A DNA stretch of 39,332 nucleotides from Azophilus sp964638775 (GTDB lineage Bacteria > Pseudomonadota > Gammaproteobacteria > Pseudomonadales > Azotimanducaceae). The notes below the pieces were generated by a model, which ran no database searches, had not been told where the DNA came from, and was given only the letters and a program-made list of their open reading frames with translations. Of the stretch, positions 17,586-24,712 are shown one piece after another. The DNA is taken from the NCBI GenBank assembly GCA_964638775.1, contig CAZWZH010000137.1, forward strand, positions 1 to 39,332. Reading direction: 5' to 3'. The translations under genes were made by a program, and so were the position numbers. The first letter of the stretch is position 1. Each line of letters begins with the position of its first letter.

Positions 17586-19028
17586 ATGAACGACGCTGTG
17601 GGAACGGGGCTTTCCCTGCTCGAGATGGGCGAAGACTTCGAGGCGATAACCGCTGTCCGCCAGCATTACCTCTACGCGCGACCGGCAAGCGAAGTGGCGG
17701 AATTTCGCCTGCGGCTCCTGCGGGCGCGGTTCGACGCGCTGAAAGAGCGCGTGGGCGCATTGCGAAAACTCGCCGGGATCCAGGGAGTCTCCGCGATCCG
17801 GGACCTTGACGACGCGGTGCCGGTGCTGTTTCAACATACCGTTTACAAGTCCTACCCCATGTCCCTGCTGGAACGGGGCCGCTTCTCCGCCATGACCCGA
17901 TGGCTGGATCAGCTCACGGTCCACGACCTGTCGGCCGTCGACACCAGCGCCTGTACGCTGATCGAACACTGGCTGGAGGCGCTGGACGGGCAGACGCCCC
18001 TGCGCTGCAACCACACCACCGGGACCACGGGAAAACTCTCCTTTCTGCCGAGAACGGCGAGGGAATGGCGGATGCAGACCCGCATCCTGTTGAGCGGGTT
18101 CCAGGGGGTGGCAGGTGAGAGGGATTTCAGTTTCGACCTTGACCGGCCGGGATTTCGAGTGCCGATCATCCAGCCGAGCTATCGGTACGGCTTCTACATG
18201 GCGCACCGGAACATGGAGGAACAGATCCGGCTGCTCGGCGACCCGGAAAAGGTCGAGTGCCTTTACGGGGAAGAGATGCTGAGCCCGGACGTGCTTTCCC
18301 TGGCGGGCCGCGTCGCCTCGGCGGACGCCCGGGGCGAACTCGACAGGCTCGATGTGCAGCCCGAATTGCTCAAGCGTTTCAAGGACAGCCAGGAGAAGAT
18401 GGCGGACGGCGCAGACCGGCAGGCCCGGTTCTTCGACCGCATTTTCTCGAACTACCGCGGGCAGCAGGTACTCATGGGCAATGCGGTGCCCCAGTTGTAT
18501 CAAATGTCGGTGGAATTGCGGGAGAGGGGCGTCGAGAAGGTGTTTTCCGAGGACAGCATGGTCCTATCCGGGGGCGGACTGAAGGGATTGGACATTCCCC
18601 CCGACTGGCGCGAGGTCATCGAACGGGCGCTGGGGGCAAAGCTGCTGCTGCAGTACGGCATGTCGGAACTCTGCGTTTCGGCGCCCATGTGCCCGCGCGG
18701 CAACTATCATGTGCCGCCCTACATGATCCTCTACCTGCTCGACGAACAGACCGGCGAACCCCTGCCGCGCAATGGCCGTGCCACCGGCAGGGCCGCCATG
18801 TTCGACCCGGTTCCCGACACCTATTGGGGCGGGTTCGTCACCGGAGACGAGATTACCGTGAATTGGGATGGCGGCTGCGACTGCGGCCGCAACGGCGAAT
18901 ACATCCTGCCCGACATCCGCCGCTTCAGCGACAGGACCGGGCAGGAAGACAAGATCTCCTGTGCGGGCGCCCAGGACGCCCAGGAGCGCGCGATGGAATT
19001 CCTGGCCAACGAAGCGGCGCGGGTGTAG
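17586..19028 (+). CDS. LuxE/PaaK-like adenylate-forming enzyme (acyl-protein synthetase-like)
   Basis: The 480-residue protein starts at ATG 17586 with a near-ideal AGGAGG six bases upstream. The ATP-binding loop is NHTTGTTGK (about 142-150). Later motifs include LQYGMSELCVSAPMCPRGNYH (adenine/acyl-adenylate region) and GGFVTGDEITVNWDGGCDCGRNGEY, followed by GQEDKISCAGA, typical of the LuxE/PaaK branch of adenylating enzymes. LuxE activates a fatty acid to acyl-AMP and passes it to an enzyme cysteine for LuxC to reduce; PaaK makes aryl-CoA. The protein is longer than LuxE (about 370), with an N-terminal helical extension of about 80 residues. A LuxC-like reductase lies 9.5 kb away on the other strand. 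Its acid substrate is not known. Confidence 0.75.
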   Translation: MNDAVGTGLSLLEMGEDFEAITAVRQHYLYARPASEVAEFRLRLLRARFDALKERVGALRKLAGIQGVSAIRDLDDAVPVLFQHTVYKSYPMSLLERGRFSAMTRWLDQLTVHDLSAVDTSACTLIEHWLEALDGQTPLRCNHTTGTTGKLSFLPRTAREWRMQTRILLSGFQGVAGERDFSFDLDRPGFRVPIIQPSYRYGFYMAHRNMEEQIRLLGDPEKVECLYGEEMLSPDVLSLAGRVASADARGELDRLDVQPELLKRFKDSQEKMADGADRQARFFDRIFSNYRGQQVLMGNAVPQLYQMSVELRERGVEKVFSEDSMVLSGGGLKGLDIPPDWREVIERALGAKLLLQYGMSELCVSAPMCPRGNYHVPPYMILYLLDEQTGEPLPRNGRATGRAAMFDPVPDTYWGGFVTGDEITVNWDGGCDCGRNGEYILPDIRRFSDRTGQEDKISCAGAQDAQERAMEFLANEAARV

Positions 19029-19138
19029 GCGGTACAGGCCTCCCCAACCACCGGTGCGAACTCCGTCAGACGGCGCTTTCGTCCACCGCGCCGGCGTGCC
19101 TTGATAAGCCGGAATCAATGGGCTACATTCGGCCTAAT

Positions 19139-19150
19139 TTGGTATACCAA
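19139..19150. promoter_or_regulatory. TTGGTATACCAA palindrome (AveC-like gene 2)
   Basis: A 12-bp perfect palindrome lies 35 bp before the AveC-2 ATG, sharing the GTATAC core of the AGTATACT sites and the same promoter-proximal position as site 2 before AveC-1. TGGT...ACCA is the usual look of FadR/FCD-type GntR operators (family knowledge). It may be a variant site for the same regulator. Confidence 0.55.
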
Positions 19151-19185
19151 TAACTGGGTAGGAGTCGACCCGAAGGGAAGCGAAC

Positions 19186-20220
19186 ATGGCCATAGCGACA
19201 ACTGCCGCACCGCTGCCGATCGAAGGCAGGCGCACCGAACCGATCTACATCTGGTCGGCTATCGGCATCTTTTTCCTGCTCCTGCAGATCTACGTGTATG
19301 GCGGCTGGATCCTGTCCGAGGACTTCAAGCCTTCGAATCCGGGAACCGACGTCATGCCGGCCTACACCGCATTCCTGGCGGTCTTCTTCCAGTTCTCCAA
19401 CGTGGCCCTTGCCATCGGGGTGCTCGCCTACGCCGTGCGCACCTGCCGCCGGGAAGGCCGCGTCACCATCGCGCTGCTGTTCGTGCTGGCCTGGCTGACC
19501 ACGCTGTGGGTTGATCCGCTGGCCAACTACTTCCGCCTGGTCTACACCTACAACTCGCACATGATCAATTTCGGCTCCTGGGCCAACTTCGTGCCCGGCT
19601 GGATAATGCCGCGCGGCAACCTGATCGCCGAACCCATCGTTTTCCTGGTCGGCGCCTATGTCTCGATCATCCCGCTGCAGTGCTGGTTCATGGCCTGGAC
19701 CATGCGCCTCGCGAAGGCCCGCTGGCCGGGCATCACAACCCTCGGCCTGGTAGGCATCTGCTTCATGGGGGGCTTCACCACCGACCTGATCATCGAGGGC
19801 GCCTGGGTGCGCATGGGCCTTTACGTGTTCAGCGGCACCGTGCACTCCTGGTCGCTGTTCGGCGGCGAGTGGTACCAGTTCCCGCTGTACAACAGCATCT
19901 TCTGGGGCGGCGTGCTGACCATGGGAGCATGTCTGTGGTATTTCCGGGACGACAAGGGGCAGACATTCGTCGAAGTCGGCATGGACCGGATCAGCTCGCC
20001 CGTCACGCGCAACTTCCTGCGTTTCGCGGCCATAGCCGCGGTTTTGAACATCGGCTACCTGCTGTTCGCCATCGCCATGGGCATCGTCTCGTTCCAGATG
20101 GATGCCACCCCGGCCCTGCCGAGCTACCTCACCAACGAGATCTGCGGCGCGGGAACGCCGTATCCCTGTCCGGGCCCCGAGGTGCATGTGCCGCTACCGG
20201 AATCCGGCCCACTGCAGTAG
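19186..20220 (+). CDS. AveC-like (spirocyclase family) membrane protein 2
   Basis: Exactly 344 residues, like its paralogue at 13079-14113, and aligned with it without obvious gaps; by eye roughly three quarters of residues are identical, including N-terminus (TTAAPLPIEGRRTEPIYIW) and C-terminus (VPLPESGPLQ). Differences cluster in membrane segments, for example GWIMPRGNLIAEPIVF against GWVLPHGNFIAEPLVF. All AveC-like landmarks are kept. The ATG follows GAAGGGAAG. The LuxE-like gene ends 157 bp upstream; the binding-protein-like gene begins 45 bp downstream on the same strand, so these two probably share a transcript. The AveC-like assignment is from remembered family sequence. The retained second copy suggests two related substrates or a heteromer (inference). 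Confidence 0.78.
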   Translation: MAIATTAAPLPIEGRRTEPIYIWSAIGIFFLLLQIYVYGGWILSEDFKPSNPGTDVMPAYTAFLAVFFQFSNVALAIGVLAYAVRTCRREGRVTIALLFVLAWLTTLWVDPLANYFRLVYTYNSHMINFGSWANFVPGWIMPRGNLIAEPIVFLVGAYVSIIPLQCWFMAWTMRLAKARWPGITTLGLVGICFMGGFTTDLIIEGAWVRMGLYVFSGTVHSWSLFGGEWYQFPLYNSIFWGGVLTMGACLWYFRDDKGQTFVEVGMDRISSPVTRNFLRFAAIAAVLNIGYLLFAIAMGIVSFQMDATPALPSYLTNEICGAGTPYPCPGPEVHVPLPESGPLQ

Positions 20221-20265
20221 CGTCGAGGCTGAGGAACCTCCCCGGGAATCGATCGGGATGCGCCC

Positions 20266-21381
20266 ATGCTCGAGAATGTAAAGGCACCGTACCGAATCGG
20301 CGTGATGGTCGACCTGCCCGGGTTTCCTGGGCTCACGGACATGTTTCCCCTGGCGGTGAAATTCGCGCTCCAGGAGGCCCATGAGACCGGCCTCATCGAC
20401 CGTCCCGCGGAAGTGATCGAGAACGAGCATACCGGCCAGCCCTGGGGCGACGGCCACGTATCCCGGAACGCTTATCTCGAAATGGTCGACAAATACCAGG
20501 TGCTGGCCATCGCGGGCCCCATGACCACCGACAACGCGCTGGCGGTGCTCGACCTGGTGGAGGAGCGCCGGGTACCGGCCATCACCATCTGCGGAACCCA
20601 GGAGTACGTCGGCCGTTACGCCTTCAACCTGTCCAACGGCAACCTGGCTGACGAACCCGCCTACATGGCCGCCTGGCTGAAGAGCCGCGGGCACCGGCGC
20701 GTGGCGGTGCTGCGCGACTATCCCTCGCGGATCGGCCTGGAATACCACCGGTTTTTCGAGTACGCCTGCCAGCAGTTCGACCTGGACATCATCGCCGTCG
20801 GCAACGTGTTTCCAAACGCGCCGGAAGACGAGCTGACGGAAATCATGGGGCGGCTCAAGGCCACCGATGCCCAGGCGCTGGTCTACCTCGGCTTCGGCGG
20901 GATCACCCCTTTTCTCAACAAGGGGCTGCGCAACAACGACTGGGATCCGGACCGCATCATGTGCACGGCGTTCGTCCAGGCAACCTACAACGAGCCGTTC
21001 GCGCGCAACATCGAGGGATGGCACGGCGTCGACCAGTACGACGAGCGCAACACCAGGTTTCGCGACATGCTGGCCCGCTGCGAGCAGGCCACCGGGCAGG
21101 TACTGGTGCCCAACAGCGCGACGAGCAGCGGCTACGACATCGGCAAATGCATCGCCATAGCGCTTTCGCGCATGGAGGTCGCGACGCCGGAGGCGGTCGC
21201 CGCGGCTCTGGAGAGTATCCGCATGCTGCCGGCGATGACCGGGGGGCCGGGTACCTACATCACCTTCGGGCCCCACGACCACCGCGGCTTCAAGGGGCTC
21301 GACTACCTGAACGTGCGCGTATCCAAAGACGGAAAGAGCCTGCTCGCGCCTTTCGAGTTCGGGGGCGCACCCATCTCCTGA
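20266..21381 (+). CDS. Branched-chain-type periplasmic-binding-protein fold protein lacking a signal peptide
   Basis: The 371-residue protein has the type I periplasmic binding fold of LivJ-like ABC substrate-binding proteins: YRIGVMVDLPG at the first strand, VLAIAGPMTTDNALAVLDLVEERRVPAITICGTQEYV, then RRVAVLRDYPSRIG, and DAQALVYLGFGG in the second lobe. It has no signal peptide: the first strand starts at residue 8, and upstream in-frame codons reach a TGA at 20230-20232 without room for one. No ABC permease or ATPase gene is in the window. It is 45 bp downstream of AveC-like gene 2. It may therefore be a cytoplasmic ligand carrier or sensor, or partner of the membrane protein, rather than a transport component (inference). 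Confidence 0.8.
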   Translation: MLENVKAPYRIGVMVDLPGFPGLTDMFPLAVKFALQEAHETGLIDRPAEVIENEHTGQPWGDGHVSRNAYLEMVDKYQVLAIAGPMTTDNALAVLDLVEERRVPAITICGTQEYVGRYAFNLSNGNLADEPAYMAAWLKSRGHRRVAVLRDYPSRIGLEYHRFFEYACQQFDLDIIAVGNVFPNAPEDELTEIMGRLKATDAQALVYLGFGGITPFLNKGLRNNDWDPDRIMCTAFVQATYNEPFARNIEGWHGVDQYDERNTRFRDMLARCEQATGQVLVPNSATSSGYDIGKCIAIALSRMEVATPEAVAAALESIRMLPAMTGGPGTYITFGPHDHRGFKGLDYLNVRVSKDGKSLLAPFEFGGAPIS

Positions 21382-21423
21382 GCGTAGCGGTTTCCGCCGC
21401 GGCGGCCGGCAAGCTCCCGCGGC

Positions 21424-22320
21424 CTATTCGATATATTCCCGCGCCGTCTCTTCGGACCAGGACCATAGGCGCTCAACCAGCTCCGCATTGTCCGCCAAAC
21501 GGTTGTGACGCCCGGGCCGGCACTTGGAAAAATACTGCCCGTTGGCTCCCTCCAACTCGGGACTCGTGGCTACATAACAGATGGTCGCGGCTCCTTGGGG
21601 AATGGTGAAGCTGATCGGTCTGGACAGGAAGTACGCAACGCTGTTGGCAAACCCGGCTTCCCGGCCGAGGCCGGTTCTGATCACCCCGGGATTCAGCGCA
21701 TTCGCGGTGGCAGCGCCGCCTTCCAGTCGCGCCGCCAACCCCTTGGCGTGCAGAACATTGGCCAGCTTGGACTGACCGTAGAACCTGAAGGGGCGGTTGC
21801 CTCTCGAGCCATCGAGGGTGTCGAACTCGATGCCGGCCTTCGATGTCGCGAGCACCTTGTGGGCATCGCTCGAAACCAGCACGATGCGTCCGCCCTCCGC
21901 CCGCCGTACCTGTTCGAGCAGGTGGTGCACCAGCACGAAGTGCCCCATGTGGTTGATGGCGAACTGCGCTTCCAGGCCGTGGTGCAGCACGAGTTCTTTT
22001 GGCGCCATGACCCCGGCATTGGCAATCAACATGTCGATGGGCATCCCGGCCGCCTTGATCGACTCGGCACAGTCCCTGACCGATTGCCAGTCCCCCAGTT
22101 CGCATTCCAGTGCGGTCGCGTTTCCCGGCAGCGCGGCGCACGCACTTCTGGCTTTCTCCAAGGTGCGGGCAAGCCCGAATACATGTGCGCTCCTGAGCGC
22201 CAGAACGCGCATGGTCTCGGCGCCGAGGCCCGAGTTGACGCCGGTAATCACCACCGTCTTGCCGGACAGGTCGATCCCTTCGGTGACTTCCTCGGCGGTG
22301 GGCGGGCGACGGAAAATCAT
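21424..22320 (-). CDS. Short-chain dehydrogenase/reductase, retinol-dehydrogenase/WWOX-like
   Basis: The 298-residue protein has TGVNSGLG cofactor motif at 26-33, NAG at 101-103, catalytic Ser150/151, Tyr181 and Lys185 (YGQSK). The arginine at position 52 after the second strand (GLART) suits NADP(H). The extended N-terminus, and length near 300, resemble retinol-dehydrogenase-type SDRs. It would interconvert an alcohol and a ketone or aldehyde. It starts 24 bp after the stop of the amidohydrolase gene (22345-23655) and is probably in the same minus-strand operon. It ends 42 bp from the convergent binding-protein-like gene. Its substrate is unknown; oxidation of a P450-made alcohol is one option. 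Confidence 0.9.
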   Translation of the reverse strand: MIFRRPPTAEEVTEGIDLSGKTVVITGVNSGLGAETMRVLALRSAHVFGLARTLEKARSACAALPGNATALECELGDWQSVRDCAESIKAAGMPIDMLIANAGVMAPKELVLHHGLEAQFAINHMGHFVLVHHLLEQVRRAEGGRIVLVSSDAHKVLATSKAGIEFDTLDGSRGNRPFRFYGQSKLANVLHAKGLAARLEGGAATANALNPGVIRTGLGREAGFANSVAYFLSRPISFTIPQGAATICYVATSPELEGANGQYFSKCRPGRHNRLADNAELVERLWSWSEETAREYIE

Positions 22321-22344
22321 CTTCGCAAAGCGGCGCTCGGCCTT

Positions 22345-23655
22345 TCAGTCCCCGAGTTCAGCCCAACTGTCGGCGGCGTAGGCTTCGGCGATGGTCTTCG
22401 CAATCTCGCCCATGGTGGGTACTTTCCCTTCCCGGCCGGTCTGAATCACGCCTTCGGAGTCCAGGAAGCTCAGGTCCAGATGTTCCGCCCTGGCGCGCAG
22501 CGCACCAACGGTGGATTCCTCCCTGGGCATGTGCGTGAACGGGTCGAACCCGTACAGTTTCATGGCGTTGCGATGCGTGATCTTGTCGATCTCCTCGTCC
22601 GTACAGCCCTCGAAGTCGGGAAACACGGTTTCGGGGGAACGCGGCCAGGTGCTGTCGGAGTGGGGGTAGTCGCACTCCCAGGTCATGCGGTCGATGCCGG
22701 TCGCCTCGCGATTCTGGATCGCCACCCGGTCCTTGATGAAGCAGGTATGGAAATTCCGCTCGAACACCTCGCTCGGCAACATGTCGCCGAAATCCTGGTG
22801 CGTCCAGGCGCTGTGGTGACGGTAGGTGAAGTCGGCGCGCTCCTTCCAGTGGGGCACCCAGCCGGCGCCACCTTCCGACAGGGCGAACCTTATCTTCGGA
22901 AACTTCCGGCAGATTGGCGACCAGACGAGGTCGGATGCGGTATTGAACAGGGTGACCGGCATGTTCGTGACGAAGACGTCAACGGGGGACTCCGGCGACG
23001 GCGTCGCCAGCGTTGCATCGTTGATATGCAGGTTGATCACCACTTCGTGTTCCTCGCATACCTGAAGCAGCGGGTCCCACCAGCCGGTGTTCCAGCTCGG
23101 CAGGCCTTCACGATTGGGAACGGGCAGGAGATTGACGGCATTGCAGCCCTTGGCCTTGACGCGCCGGACCTCTGCCACGGAGGCCTCGACGTCCCAGATC
23201 GGAACGATGGCCGTCGGAATGAACCGGCCGGGATGGGCGCCCGCCCATTCATCGATGTGCCAGTCGTTGTAGGCTCGAATCGCCGTGCAGGAAAGGGCGT
23301 TGTCGTCGCATTTCAGGGCGAGGCCATTGTTCACGAACTGCGGGAAGTTCAGGCTGCCCAGCACGCCGTTGGCATTCATGTCGTCCACCCGCGCATTCAC
23401 GTCGTAGCAACCCTTGCGAAGCTGGCTGAATGCGCAGGGTTCCACGCCGTATTCCTCCGGGCGGCGGCCGACCACCGCGTTGAGGCCGAGGTTGGGCATG
23501 CGCCGGCCGTTGAATTCCCAGGCATCGATCCCTTTGGCATCGGTTCTCACCCGGGGCATGCGGCTCTTGAACCTGCCGTTGTAGTTGTCGAACACCGTTG
23601 GCGGCTCGCAAATATGATCGTCGGTGCTGATCAGGATCAGGTCGTTCATTTCCAT
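22345..23655 (-). CDS. Amidohydrolase family 2 (ACMSD-like) metal-dependent hydrolase/decarboxylase
   Basis: The 436-residue cytoplasmic TIM-barrel protein begins with the usual LISTDDHICEPP (metal-binding D-x-H region). It continues with the YNDWHIDEWAGAHPGRFIPTAIVPIWD segment common to these proteins, VVINLHIND, the SEGGAGWVPHW loop, and ECDYPHSDSTWP with the conserved catalytic/metal Asp. It ends with NAMKLYGFD. The family includes aminocarboxymuconate semialdehyde decarboxylase and related decarboxylases or hydrolases, and often sits in alicyclic and steroid-like catabolic clusters. It leads a two-gene minus-strand unit with the SDR. It is divergent from the norQ-like gene across a 232-bp region with AGTATACT site 3. 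ATG 23655 is the longest start; ATG 23649 is also possible. Confidence 0.88.
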   Translation of the reverse strand: MEMNDLILISTDDHICEPPTVFDNYNGRFKSRMPRVRTDAKGIDAWEFNGRRMPNLGLNAVVGRRPEEYGVEPCAFSQLRKGCYDVNARVDDMNANGVLGSLNFPQFVNNGLALKCDDNALSCTAIRAYNDWHIDEWAGAHPGRFIPTAIVPIWDVEASVAEVRRVKAKGCNAVNLLPVPNREGLPSWNTGWWDPLLQVCEEHEVVINLHINDATLATPSPESPVDVFVTNMPVTLFNTASDLVWSPICRKFPKIRFALSEGGAGWVPHWKERADFTYRHHSAWTHQDFGDMLPSEVFERNFHTCFIKDRVAIQNREATGIDRMTWECDYPHSDSTWPRSPETVFPDFEGCTDEEIDKITHRNAMKLYGFDPFTHMPREESTVGALRARAEHLDLSFLDSEGVIQTGREGKVPTMGEIAKTIAEAYAADSWAELGD

Positions 23656-23828
23656 AAAGGTTTATTTCCCCCGGCTTGCGCCATCGAATCCGCCGTTGCT
23701 CCGGCTGCACGGGGACTGCCGGCCGCACCCGGTCCCGCGCTACCCTGCGATTTCACTGCTCTTGCGATTCTTGCAATCCTCGCTCCGTTCGTTCATGAAT
23801 GGGTGCGGTAAACGGCCGTATTCGCTGT

Positions 23829-23836
23829 AGTATACT
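23829..23836. promoter_or_regulatory. AGTATACT palindromic site 3 (norQ-like operon)
   Basis: The octamer sits 51 bp before the norQ-like ATG, within TAGTATACTATTATA, and can serve as a -10 (TATACT) for that gene. Symmetry extends to 10 bp (TAGTATACTA). It is also about 173 bp upstream of the divergent amidohydrolase. Confidence 0.58.
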
Positions 23837-23843
23837 ATTATAT

Positions 23844-23857
23844 GGCGCGATCGCGCC
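23844..23857. repeat. 14-bp GC palindrome in the norQ-like leader
   Basis: GGCGCGATCGCGCC is a perfect 14-bp palindrome immediately after AGTATACT site 3 and 30 bp before the norQ-like ATG. It contains GCGATCGC, a sequence that is over-represented in some genomes, so it may be a general genomic motif rather than an operator. Confidence 0.35.
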
Positions 23858-23887
23858 GTTTCCCGGTTTGTTGCGAGCGATGTGGCC

Positions 23888-24712
23888 ATGCCTGACGTGA
23901 ATCAAGCCCCGGCCGGCGAACAGGACGGTGCGCCGGTGCGCCCTCACTACATTGCCGTCGGCGATGAGGAGGCGCTGTTCACGGCTGCCTACCGGCAACA
24001 ACTGCCCGTATTGCTGAAAGGCCCCACGGGGGTCGGCAAGTCCCTTTTCGTGGAACACATGGCACGGCAACTCGGCCGCCCGCTGGTTACCGTCGCCTGC
24101 CATGAAGACCTCACGGCCGCCGACCTGGTGGGGCGCTACATTCTCAAGGGCAACGACACGGTGTGGCAGGACGGCCCGCTGACCCAGGCCGTCAAGCAGG
24201 GTGGCATCTGCTACCTTGACGAGGTGGTCGAGGCCCGTTCCGACACCGTGGTGGTTCTGCACCCGCTTGCCGACCACCGGCGCGAGCTCAACATAGAGCG
24301 CCTCGGCGAATGCCTGAAAGCACCGCCGGAATTCATGATCGTCCTGTCGTACAACCCGGGCTACCAGACGCTCCTGAAAGACCTGAAGGCATCGACGCGA
24401 CAACGCATGGTGGCCATGGACTTCGACTTTCCGCCGGCGGATGTCGAGAATCGCGTGTTGCGGGAAATCTACAGCATCGAAGCCGATCTCGCGGACAAGC
24501 TGGTTCGGTTGGCGGGCGTCATGCGCCGGCTGGAGGCGCCGGGGCTTTCCGAGGTGGCGTCCACCCGCGCCCTGGTCGCCACCGGAAAGTTGGCGAAGGA
24601 GGGGATGACGCCCCGGGATGCGGGCGTTGCCGCCATGGCCAGCGCACTCAGCGACGATCCGGAAGTCATCCGCGGGTTGACCGAACTCATCGAAGAATAC
24701 CTGGGTGCCTGA
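23888..24712 (+). CDS. MoxR-type AAA+ ATPase, NorQ/CbbQ family
   Basis: The 274-residue protein has Walker A GPTGVGKS at 45-52 in the family context PVLLKGPTGVGKSLFVEHMA. It has DLTAADLVGRY, WQDGPLTQAV, and Walker B C-Y-L-D111-E112-V. NorQ/CbbQ proteins are hexameric ATPases that, with a VWA partner, remodel or insert metal into a client enzyme: NorQD matures nitric oxide reductase, CbbQO reactivates Rubisco. The partner gene follows with an 8-bp overlap, indicating translational coupling. No NorB/NorC or Rubisco genes are present, so the client must be something else. A GTG at 23882 is an alternative start adding two residues. AGTATACT site 3 is in its promoter region. Confidence 0.92.
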   Translation: MPDVNQAPAGEQDGAPVRPHYIAVGDEEALFTAAYRQQLPVLLKGPTGVGKSLFVEHMARQLGRPLVTVACHEDLTAADLVGRYILKGNDTVWQDGPLTQAVKQGGICYLDEVVEARSDTVVVLHPLADHRRELNIERLGECLKAPPEFMIVLSYNPGYQTLLKDLKASTRQRMVAMDFDFPPADVENRVLREIYSIEADLADKLVRLAGVMRRLEAPGLSEVASTRALVATGKLAKEGMTPRDAGVAAMASALSDDPEVIRGLTELIEEYLGA

